DNA of 9,685 nt from Promethearchaeota archaeon (lineage in GTDB: Archaea > Asgardarchaeota > Lokiarchaeia > Sigynarchaeales > SOKP01), in NCBI GenBank assembly GCA_004524515.1, contig SDNV01000102.1:1-9685 (forward strand), written 5' to 3'. The notes under the pieces are model-generated. The model was given only the letters and a program-made list of their open reading frames with translations, ran no database searches and was not told the origin of the DNA. Below, piece after piece: positions 1-6,548 of this stretch. Made by a program: the position numbers and the translations under genes. Each line of letters opens with the position of its first letter. The stretch's first letter is position 1.

Positions 1-2
1 AG

Positions 3-875
3 TTAAATCCATTATTAGTCACAGTGGATACAGGATTTTTAACCGATGTTGCTGTACAGAATATTCGAACTACTCTAACCAAGATGAATTTACAAAGAAA
101 TCAAGTTCTAATCAACGATGCTATACCTACTTTTTTAAAATTATATAAATTTTTTATCAATAATCATATATCTAATGATAGGACACTAACGGTTGATATT
201 TGTCATAATTGTACTGACCTTATCCATACAATAATTGTAAAAGAAGCAATTAAAAGAAACATAAATTATGTCATAATTGGGTACTCGCCAGATCAAATAG
301 CACGTTATTTTTATGAGACTAAAAGAGAAGATATTATTAAAGATGGAACACCAAAAAAAGAACTTATGAAAGATTTCAATACTCAAGATTTAAGATGGTA
401 TTTAACTTATGAAGAAATTTCAAGAAATATACCGAGAGTCATATACCCCTATCATGTGATAGAATATGACGAAGATAAAATAATTAAATATATTGAAACA
501 AAAGGATTAATAGAAATTGGAAAAGGAGATCCAGTTCTTACAAATTGCCACGTAGTTAAAGCAACATTAATTTATGATTTTTTTCGATATGGCGGATTGA
601 GTTATGCATTGCAATATGCTGAACTTGTTAGACAGGCATATAACTCTCAATTATGGAAAAGTTTAAGAAAGAAATGGCTACGAACAATAGATCAAGTAAG
701 TCGTGCCATTAGCAAAGGAAATTTTAATAAAGATGGTATGGAAGATTTCTTACAAAAAATAGGTATTTCTAAGGAAGAGTTTCTCATAAAAATTCATACT
801 CAGAGAGCATTAGATCCTAATAAAAAGCAAATTTTACACAATCTAGGGTTAATAGAAAATCACAAATTGCGATGA
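3..875 (+). CDS. PP-loop (N-type) ATP pyrophosphatase, WbpG/PseA-like, 5' end missing
   Basis: The reading frame is open to the left edge, so the GTG at 24 is not the true start; 290 residues are visible. The visible part begins in the second strand of a PP-loop fold (PLLVTVDTGFLTDVAVQNI), the segment that normally follows the SGGxDS ATP loop, which must lie outside the window. Further on come CxxC (C67, C70 of the visible part), the helix-strand unit ending YVIIGYSPDQIA (about 89-100), an IPRVIYPYH segment (143-151), and a lone cysteine in TNCHV (180-184). Order and spacing recall N-acetyl-sugar amidotransferases (WbpG/PseA), which use ATP to activate an oxygen for replacement by ammonia, and also tRNA thiolases of the TtcA type. 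The cysteines favour a metal site or sulfur chemistry, but this is inferred. The gene converges on the ThiF-like gene, with 31 bases between them. Confidence is good for the superfamily and low for the substrate. Confidence 0.8.
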   Translation, partial: LNPLLVTVDTGFLTDVAVQNIRTTLTKMNLQRNQVLINDAIPTFLKLYKFFINNHISNDRTLTVDICHNCTDLIHTIIVKEAIKRNINYVIIGYSPDQIARYFYETKREDIIKDGTPKKELMKDFNTQDLRWYLTYEEISRNIPRVIYPYHVIEYDEDKIIKYIETKGLIEIGKGDPVLTNCHVVKATLIYDFFRYGGLSYALQYAELVRQAYNSQLWKSLRKKWLRTIDQVSRAISKGNFNKDGMEDFLQKIGISKEEFLIKIHTQRALDPNKKQILHNLGLIENHKLR

Positions 876-885
876 TTCAAAGAAG

Positions 886-913
886 TATTTTTTAGTGTTT
901 ATTTTGTTATTTC
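886..913 (+). terminator. T-rich tract after the PP-loop gene
   Basis: Eleven bases after the stop codon the + strand becomes T-rich, with runs of six, three, four and three T. There is no hairpin. Archaeal RNA polymerase terminates at U-rich tracts, so this is a plausible terminator; it overlaps the 3' end of the convergent gene by a few bases. In so AT-rich a region chance is a real alternative. Confidence 0.3.
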
Positions 914-1761
914 ATATTAAATTCAATTAGTTTAAAACGAATATAATCATACCCAAGAATCTGCGGTGCTAAAATTTTTTTCTTTATTTGTAAAATACCT
1001 GCGAATATTAGATCCAAAGCTAAGAATGAAGCGCATAACCTTACGACGGGAGAAAATGACCTTGCTGCTAGAGTTCCTGCCATCAGTGCATTAAAAAATC
1101 CCGGTTCTCGATCATATAGTTCTTTAATACCAGGAATTTGAAATATTTTAGGGAGGAAAAGTTCATTAGTGTGCGATTTTTGCTTTTTATCTTTCAAAAT
1201 CTGCGCAATAGTCATATTGTGAGTTTTTAAACCATAGCACCTCTCATAATCCATACTTTCAGAGGTAAACCACCATGACCAAAGACATGGAACCGCCCAA
1301 GACTCTAATACTGGAATATCTCTCTTTTTACACTCTCGAGTAATTAGAATAGATGCGATTAAATCATCAAGAGCCAAAACAATTACATTCAGATTCTTAA
1401 GGATAGAGGTGATATTGTTCTGTCCAACTTCATAATATTTTATAATTTTAATTTCGGAGTTTATTTTTTTCATATAATCTTCAATTACATCTACTTTAAA
1501 TCTATTAATATCTTCATTTGTGCATATCTGACGGTTTAAATTGGAGCTATCAAATTTATCATTGTCACATATCATTATATTTTCACATCCTGCTCTCACT
1601 AACTGATCCACTAAGGGACCTCCCAATCCTCCAATACCAAATATTCCAATAGATGCGGTTCTTAACTTCTCCTGCTCACTATACTTTAAAAATCCTATAT
1701 TTCTATTTATTTGACTCCAATACTGATCTGACCAATATTCCAGTTTTTTATATTTAATCAC
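907..1761 (-). CDS. ThiF/MoeB/E1-like adenylyltransferase
   Basis: This 284-residue protein is a Rossmann-type ThiF-family enzyme, which binds ATP and adenylates a C-terminal carboxylate, usually of a ubiquitin-like sulfur carrier or a peptide. Visible signatures are the nucleotide loop GIGGLGG (42-48), the acidic strand end D66/D68 followed by SNLNRQ (73-78) with the adenylation arginine R77, K89, and a LALDD strand end (129-133) corresponding to the Mg-ATP aspartate. A PGFFNALMAGTLAA helix region (220-233) and a final strand near 268-279 complete the fold. The two CxxC pairs that hold zinc in MoeB and ThiF are absent. A Trp-rich stretch, ESWAVPCLWSWW (153-164), sits where crossover and catalytic-cysteine elements are expected, so C159 is only a candidate nucleophile. 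The start is GTG, supported by AAGGAG ten bases upstream. It lies 83 bases downstream of the double-GNAT gene and may be co-transcribed. The true substrate is unknown. Confidence 0.85.
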   Translation of the reverse strand: MIKYKKLEYWSDQYWSQINRNIGFLKYSEQEKLRTASIGIFGIGGLGGPLVDQLVRAGCENIMICDNDKFDSSNLNRQICTNEDINRFKVDVIEDYMKKINSEIKIIKYYEVGQNNITSILKNLNVIVLALDDLIASILITRECKKRDIPVLESWAVPCLWSWWFTSESMDYERCYGLKTHNMTIAQILKDKKQKSHTNELFLPKIFQIPGIKELYDREPGFFNALMAGTLAARSFSPVVRLCASFLALDLIFAGILQIKKKILAPQILGYDYIRFKLIEFNMK

Positions 1762-1771
1762 TATTACTCAA

Positions 1772-1777
1772 CTCCTT
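1772..1777 (-). promoter_or_regulatory. Shine-Dalgarno site of the ThiF-like gene
   Basis: On the - strand the sequence AAGGAG precedes the GTG at 1761 by ten bases. It fixes the non-ATG start and is the only strong Shine-Dalgarno sequence in front of any gene in the window, which fits a gene translated from inside a longer transcript begun at the upstream GNAT gene. Confidence 0.6.
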
Positions 1778-1844
1778 ATGTTTTATTTATTGGATTAGGT
1801 TTTATTTTAAAAATAATTATGTCTATATCTGATAATTTTAAAAA

Positions 1845-2954
1845 CTACAATTTGAGTTCTAGGATTAAATGTCGTCGATCTCTTACCCCTTTCATTTTCT
1901 TAGCTGCTTTGGCATTTGCCTTGTTTTCAGATCCAACAGGCCAAGATCCCCGCCTTAATCCTTCACGATATACTTTTTGTGAAGTAGCTCCATACATAAG
2001 CATAGCAAGACCATTCCTCCGATGATCAGGATGTACAACCCAGTAATGAAAACTAGCTGAATCTATTCGATCTCTTTTGTCCCTAGAGAATGGATTTGGT
2101 ATGAGGTGACCCCATGCAACCATTTTTCCTGTAGGTTTATGATAAACAATCCAGATATGTGATTCTGTACCGTATTTGTAAATAAAATTTATGTGCGTTT
2201 TAAAATTTATAGGATGAACGGGTGAAATCTGTGCAGAAGGAGGCATATACTTCATATGTAAATTTTTCATCTCATCATAACAATCCCATATCTCTTCTTT
2301 CTTAGGATTTTTGTATTCATACTCCCCGAAATCATAAAGAGATCCATCTCTTCTCTTAAGATTATAAGGATTCATTTTGATAACCACTACATCATAGCGA
2401 TCCTCTTCAAATTTTACATAAAAACCTTTTTTTTGAAAGCACCTTTGATATATAGGAGGATTTACTGGACAGCCGATAAATTGAGATTTATTGCTGCCTT
2501 CGGCCATAAAACCCCATCCAAAAATTACCGCGGGAATATTTATCGGACCACGAATATATTTATAATTTTCACTTTTCGCATATTTTATTAACTCATCTAT
2601 TAATACAGATATTTTACACTCACTATGATCATAAACACCAAATAATCCAAAAAATAAAGTATCTTGATCGTTATTATATATTAGGGTTAAACCTACATGA
2701 TTATCCGTATTTTCAGTAAAAATCTCATTATTATATTGTTCTTTTAAAATTATCGCTTTAGCCATGTATGCTTTGAGGGTCGGAATTATAAATTCATAAA
2801 ATTCTTGGACTACGGGGATACTAGTTCCAAGATGAAGATATCTTAAAATATCTTTAGAATCATCAATAATCTGTGCTTCTAAAGCGGGAAATTTTAAATT
2901 AACTTCAATTAATGAGTCCTTAAATCCGTTTTTTTTGTAATTAATTTGCTGCAT
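1845..2954 (-). CDS. Double-GNAT acyltransferase, YghO-like N-terminal half
   Basis: The protein has 369 residues and two acyltransferase-like halves. The N-terminal half (about 15-195) contains YIRGPINIP (133-141) and, after a spacer, FIGCPVNPPIYQRCFQKKGF (159-178). This resembles E. coli YghO and related proteins, where a GP(F/V)N motif and a PPYY-like motif occur in the same order. The C-terminal half (about 215-369) is a clear GNAT domain: strand plus motif A WVVHPDHRRNGLAMLMYGA (305-323), whose RRNGLA segment matches the acetyl-CoA pyrophosphate loop, followed by SENKANAKAAKKMKG (342-356). GNAT enzymes move an acyl group from acyl-CoA to an amine; the acceptor cannot be read here. The ATG lies about 21-29 bases after a TATA-like box, suggesting a leaderless or almost leaderless mRNA. 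It is divergent from the second GNAT gene and is followed on the same strand by the ThiF-like gene. Confidence 0.85.
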   Translation of the reverse strand: MQQINYKKNGFKDSLIEVNLKFPALEAQIIDDSKDILRYLHLGTSIPVVQEFYEFIIPTLKAYMAKAIILKEQYNNEIFTENTDNHVGLTLIYNNDQDTLFFGLFGVYDHSECKISVLIDELIKYAKSENYKYIRGPINIPAVIFGWGFMAEGSNKSQFIGCPVNPPIYQRCFQKKGFYVKFEEDRYDVVVIKMNPYNLKRRDGSLYDFGEYEYKNPKKEEIWDCYDEMKNLHMKYMPPSAQISPVHPINFKTHINFIYKYGTESHIWIVYHKPTGKMVAWGHLIPNPFSRDKRDRIDSASFHYWVVHPDHRRNGLAMLMYGATSQKVYREGLRRGSWPVGSENKANAKAAKKMKGVRDRRHLILELKL

Positions 2955-2974
2955 GAAAATGAATTCTTAGGGTT

Positions 2975-2992
2975 ATATTTAAAGAAAAAATT
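2975..2992 (-). promoter_or_regulatory. TATA/BRE-like promoter of the YghO-like GNAT gene
   Basis: The - strand reads AATTTTTTCTTTAAATAT. Its TTTAAATAT lies 21-29 bases before the ATG at 2954. Archaeal TATA boxes sit about 25 bases before transcription start, so the transcript should begin at or next to the start codon. Almost the same string occurs inverted at 3046-3064 ahead of the divergent gene. Confidence 0.5.
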
Positions 2993-3045
2993 TTTATCGG
3001 AAACAAAAACATTCCAAATAAAAAAAATTTGCTATAACATCTTTC

Positions 3046-3064
3046 AATTTTTTTCTTTAAATAT
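3046..3064 (+). promoter_or_regulatory. TATA/BRE-like promoter of the second GNAT gene
   Basis: The + strand reads AATTTTTTTCTTTAAATAT, identical to the element at 2975-2992 (other strand) except for one extra T. The TATA part ends 51 bases before the ATG at 3116, predicting a leader of roughly 30 bases. The repetition makes it more convincing than an isolated AT-rich match. Confidence 0.5.
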
Positions 3065-3115
3065 GTCCAACTCATAGTTTCTATAATTTTCTAAAAAAAC
3101 ATTCAAAATATCAAA

Positions 3116-4351
3116 ATGCTATCAAAAGAAGTTGTTATCTTACCAAAAATAGCTACTAATGAATTATTTGCAGAAACAACTAATCAATTTCTAAAACCCT
3201 TTAAAGAAATAATTGAACCAGACATCCATAATGGAATGTATCTAAATTTTGATATCGATATTGGATCTGGTATTCTAAAAGAAAGTCCTGTAATTCGTCT
3301 AGCAAAATCCAAAGATGCTAAGGAAATTACTGAAATTTATAAAGAAGTATATAATGGGACATATCCATATAAAGAAATGGAAAACGAAGAAAAAGTACGC
3401 AAAATGATAGAAAGTTCAAACTTTATATGGTTAATTTTCGAAAATAAAATGGCTAAAATAGTTGGGTGCTTTACATATCAATTGAATTTCAAAGAAAGAA
3501 GAGGATATATGCGAGGATTTATGTTAAAAAAAAAATTTCAAGGTCAAATTGATGCAGTAAAGGCTACAATTGGTTCTATGATAGGAATGTGGAGTACTTA
3601 TAAAGATAAAATACTTATGTGGTATTGTGAAAATCGAACTGCCCACACTAAATCACAATATATGGCTAGTGTATGTGGAATAAAGCCTATAGCATTTTTT
3701 CCAAATAAGGATGTGTTTTTTAATGAAATTGAATCTGATATAATGAGTATTATTTATGATAAAAAGGTCATTTATGAATATAGAAGTAAAAAAAACCCCA
3801 AAATTATTCCAGAAGCTCTTAATTGTTTTTACTATTCCACAAACAGATATAAACTAGGTCCTATCGATATTATAAATCCAGAAATAAATTTAAATCCGCT
3901 AAAATTAATCGAAATAAAAAAGAAGATAAGAATAAAAATTCAAAAAGATAAATTTGGTTATGAAACTATTGAATTTTCTATCAAGAATTCAAATTCGTAT
4001 TTTAAATTTTTATTCACCCCCCAAGTACAAAATATTGAAAAAGTAAAATATTTTGTAGATAATATTGAGGAATTATTTGTGTTTATTCAAGAATTTAAAA
4101 GATGTGCAAAGGAATTTAATGTAAGGTATTATGAAATATTTGTTTCTGCTTATGAACCCTATCATCAAAAATTATTATTAAACGCAGGATTAAAACCCAG
4201 AGGATATCTTCCAAGTTGGAAGTATAATGAAAAATTGGATTTTTATGAAGATAACATAATATTTAATTATTTTAGGGGAAATATTAACAAAAATATTAAA
4301 TTAATTAGAGAAAGTTCTTTACTTTTAACTACTCTAGGTGAATATAAATGA
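3116..4351 (+). CDS. GNAT-family acyltransferase with a second GNAT-like C-terminal half
   Basis: A 411-residue protein. Residues 58-200 form a GNAT domain: VIRLAKSKDAKEITEIYKEV (59-78) is the usual first strand and helix, WLIFENKMAKIVGCFTY (105-121) the central hairpin, and FMLKKKFQGQIDAVKATIG (135-153) motif A, in which QGQID replaces the more common GxGxA. WYCENRTAHTKSQYMASVCG (169-188) supplies the motif-B strand and helix. The C-terminal half (about 300-390) looks like a second, weaker GNAT fold with YYEIFVSAYEPYHQKLLLNA (338-357) and GLKPRGYLPSWKYN, but no acetyl-CoA loop is apparent there. The substrate is unknown. The start is the first ATG after an in-frame stop at 3092, and no Shine-Dalgarno sequence is present. 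It is divergent from the other double-GNAT gene, with a near-copy of the same promoter. Codon use is strongly A/T-rich. Confidence 0.8.
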   Translation: MLSKEVVILPKIATNELFAETTNQFLKPFKEIIEPDIHNGMYLNFDIDIGSGILKESPVIRLAKSKDAKEITEIYKEVYNGTYPYKEMENEEKVRKMIESSNFIWLIFENKMAKIVGCFTYQLNFKERRGYMRGFMLKKKFQGQIDAVKATIGSMIGMWSTYKDKILMWYCENRTAHTKSQYMASVCGIKPIAFFPNKDVFFNEIESDIMSIIYDKKVIYEYRSKKNPKIIPEALNCFYYSTNRYKLGPIDIINPEINLNPLKLIEIKKKIRIKIQKDKFGYETIEFSIKNSNSYFKFLFTPQVQNIEKVKYFVDNIEELFVFIQEFKRCAKEFNVRYYEIFVSAYEPYHQKLLLNAGLKPRGYLPSWKYNEKLDFYEDNIIFNYFRGNINKNIKLIRESSLLLTTLGEYK

Positions 4352-4400
4352 ATTAACCTTAGAAAAGCTTTAAAAGGAATTAATAGAACATCCTCTTTTA

Positions 4401-4796
4401 TCATCCAAAAAAATAGATAATGATTAGATAGAAAAGGATTATATACACTATAATGGCCAATATGAATTGTATTATTAATATTTTAATCAAGAAGGCTACA
4501 CGTTTACGAAATTCTCTCAAACCATAAAATTCTTTATATGATAAAGCTATCAAACCAATAAAGAAATTAATTAGGAATGCAAAGAAAAAGGTCCATGGAG
4601 AGAAGCCTGTTATTATTAGAATTATGCTCCATATGGCATTTAAAATAATGGCAGGTTTTTTTTCTTTCGTCAGACCCTTTAAAGAAGCCATTCTTAACAT
4701 AAGAATTACCCCTATGATAAAATTTATAATTGCTATGATAATGGCAACTATTAAAAAAATTACCAGAAGAGTTATAACATCCATTGCTTGAAACAT
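4401..4796 (-). CDS. Small four-helix membrane protein
   Basis: I do not recognise this 131-residue protein. It is very hydrophobic, with probable membrane helices at about 7-34, 49-64, 67-86 and 103-130. A short polar loop LKGLTKEKKP (39-48) lies between helices 1 and 2, and a basic segment KEFYGLREFRKRV (88-100) lies before helix 4; both are likely cytoplasmic by the positive-inside rule. No catalytic or metal-binding motif is visible. The start is uncertain: ATG at 4796 or the ATG four codons later (4784), neither with a Shine-Dalgarno sequence. A strong TATA-like palindrome 40-51 bases upstream of 4796 supports expression as a single gene. It converges on the second GNAT gene with 49 bases between them. 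Its link to neighbours is unknown. Confidence 0.65.
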   Translation of the reverse strand: MFQAMDVITLLVIFLIVAIIIAIINFIIGVILMLRMASLKGLTKEKKPAIILNAIWSIILIITGFSPWTFFFAFLINFFIGLIALSYKEFYGLREFRKRVAFLIKILIIQFILAIIVYIILFYLIIIYFFG

Positions 4797-4835
4797 ATAT
4801 TTTGATTATTCTTAAATGATAAAAGAATTTTTGTA

Positions 4836-4847
4836 TTTATATATAAA
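4836..4847 (-). promoter_or_regulatory. TATA box of the small membrane protein gene
   Basis: TTTATATATAAA is a perfect 12-base palindrome and matches the archaeal TATA consensus TTTATATA. It lies 40-51 bases before the ATG at 4796, predicting a leader of about 20 bases. No + strand gene starts nearby, so it is assigned to the - strand gene. Confidence 0.45.
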
Positions 4848-4945
4848 TTTATGGTTTAATAAAAAGAAAAGATAAAATAAAAAATAAATATTGATATATC
4901 ACTAATTTTTTTGAATTAGATTTATAGAATTTTCATTTTCAACTA

Positions 4946-6406
4946 TTATTGGGCGTTCAAATTATTTAGAGACGCTTTTAAAACACTTTCAAATTTATCA
5001 CAGATGTAATCCGCGTCTTGCTCAGTAATTACGAGGGGAGGTTTAATTTTGATCAAATTGCGCATAATAATTTTTCCCGTTCCACTTAAATAAGGCATAC
5101 TCGGTCCAAAGAAAATATTTTGCTTCACGCCTTCCAGAAGCATTTCTTCCAACAGATCCGTAAAAGGCTCTCTAGATTGTTGATCTTTTACTAACTCAAT
5201 TCCTATAAATAATCCTGGACCGCGAATATCCCCTATGACGTCATACTTTTGTTGGAGTTCTTTTAATCTCTTGGTGATTTGATTCCCTCTTTCTTCACAG
5301 TTTTCTCCTAATTTTGCCTTTTCGATAACTCTGAACGCTGCAAGGCCCGCCGTTAAACCAATTGGTGTATTACTAAAGGTGGTGTGATCTTCTGCCGGAG
5401 TATATCGTTTTCTAATGCTTGCAGACGCTATCATTGCTCCTAATGGAAAGCCTCCTCCTATCGCTTTCGTAAAACACATCATATCAGGAGAAACATCAAT
5501 TCCTAACTCTTTCTCATACTTTTCTGTGAGCGTGAAATATTTTCCTGTCCTCCACACGCCCGTCTGAGATTCGTCATATATTATGAGAATCTTTTCTTGT
5601 TCACAAACTTCCCTTAATTTAACGAGAAATTCTGGTGGAAAAGGAATATGTCCGCCTGCGGCTTGGCATACCTCTAAAATCACCGCTGCAAGCTTTCTAG
5701 TGGTTAATCCCATTAAATATTCCCTTACTAATTCAAAACATTCCAAGTTACATTGCGGATCTTTCTTACCGTATAAACCATTTTTATAATTCCACATACA
5801 GCGATAGCAGTATGGTTGGGTACAACGAACAAAAGATTCAATGCCAAAAGGTCTAAATCTAGTTATACTATGAATAGGTTGACTTGCGGTAATCATTGCC
5901 AGAGTATTCCCATGATATCCACCTCGAAATACTAAGAATTGTTCTCCGTCCTTAGACGCGACTAGTGCAAGTTTTATCGCAGCTTCAAGGGCTAAACTCC
6001 CCCCAGAATTATTAATATGAACTCTCCCTCCCTTTAATCTTCCTGGCGCTAATTCAGCTAATTTATTAAAAAATTTAGCTCGGGCGGGAGAAACGGCACT
6101 GGACTTAACATGCGTTAGTCGCTTCATTTGTTCAGAAACCGCAAAATTTACATCGGGATGGGCAAAACCTAATGCTAACGTCCAATTTTGAGAACTACAG
6201 TCGATTATTTCTGATCTCTCACCTGTTTTAAAGTCTTTTACAACAACCCAAGGTGATCCGGGCTCTTTAGCTCCAAGAAGTACCTTAGATTCATAATGCA
6301 CATTCAAGCAATGATTCTCAAATAATAATAATTCTTCTGGATTCACATCAGCAGAGATTCTGCTTAATTCTTCTTTACTTACAATTTTGGGTTCAAAATC
6401 GGCCAT
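4946..6406 (-). CDS. Class-III PLP-dependent aminotransferase with cysteine cluster
   Basis: A full-length (486 residues) fold-type I PLP enzyme of aminotransferase class III, the group of 4-aminobutyrate, ornithine and alanine-glyoxylate aminotransferases and 2,2-dialkylglycine decarboxylase. Landmarks are NNSGGSLALEAAIKLA (132-147) for the PLP phosphate, GGYHGNT (162-168), IIYDESQTGVWRTGKYF (275-291) with D278 and Q281 for the pyridine ring, and FTKAIGGGFPLGA (312-324) with K314 as the Schiff-base lysine. HTTFSNTP (341-348) and GPGLFIGIEL (396-405) follow as usual. Between them is a cysteine cluster: C195, C200, C203, then C219 and C223. A PYCYRC motif is known in a subset of archaeal and bacterial members, but here the gap to the second pair is longer than I recall. 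The amino donor cannot be told. Start: ATG with no Shine-Dalgarno sequence and a TTTATTAAA box 26-34 bases upstream. Its G+C is visibly higher than that of its neighbours. Confidence 0.92.
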   Translation of the reverse strand: MADFEPKIVSKEELSRISADVNPEELLLFENHCLNVHYESKVLLGAKEPGSPWVVVKDFKTGERSEIIDCSSQNWTLALGFAHPDVNFAVSEQMKRLTHVKSSAVSPARAKFFNKLAELAPGRLKGGRVHINNSGGSLALEAAIKLALVASKDGEQFLVFRGGYHGNTLAMITASQPIHSITRFRPFGIESFVRCTQPYCYRCMWNYKNGLYGKKDPQCNLECFELVREYLMGLTTRKLAAVILEVCQAAGGHIPFPPEFLVKLREVCEQEKILIIYDESQTGVWRTGKYFTLTEKYEKELGIDVSPDMMCFTKAIGGGFPLGAMIASASIRKRYTPAEDHTTFSNTPIGLTAGLAAFRVIEKAKLGENCEERGNQITKRLKELQQKYDVIGDIRGPGLFIGIELVKDQQSREPFTDLLEEMLLEGVKQNIFFGPSMPYLSGTGKIIMRNLIKIKPPLVITEQDADYICDKFESVLKASLNNLNAQ

Positions 6407-6548
6407 TTTTTTTCACATTTTATGTTTATTTTTTAATAAATATTAGACATATTTTATTCTTTAATATTAAATAAAATTATTCCTCTTGAAAATCATTCAT
6501 CTTTATATTTCATTCCCCCAGTTCTTTTAATTTATAAATGTAAGGATA

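Noticed and set aside
24..26. GTG as start of the PP-loop gene
   Set aside because: The frame is open to the window edge and the residues before it (LNPLLVT) complete a typical PP-loop strand; the ATP loop must be further upstream.
186..386. Antisense frame inside the PP-loop gene
   Set aside because: It lies wholly within a gene with clear family motifs and shows no features of its own.
1819..2025. Short + strand frame over the 3' end of the YghO-like GNAT gene
   Set aside because: It is antisense to the conserved acetyl-CoA-binding region; no ribosome site or recognisable product.
4352..4400. Bidirectional terminator between the convergent GNAT and membrane-protein genes
   Set aside because: AAAAGGA and TCCTCTTTT only partly pair and no convincing T-run follows on either strand.
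4902..4919. CTAATT...AATTAG hairpin downstream of the aminotransferase gene as terminator
   Set aside because: Only six A/T-dominated pairs and no T-run on the - strand after it; too weak in such AT-rich DNA.
5583..5789. Short + strand frame inside the aminotransferase gene
   Set aside because: Antisense to a conserved enzyme; codon pattern follows the real gene.
6407..6548. Several TATA-like strings before the aminotransferase
   Set aside because: The region is almost all A/T, so TTTATTAAA and TTTATAAAT cannot be told from background; mentioned only with the gene.
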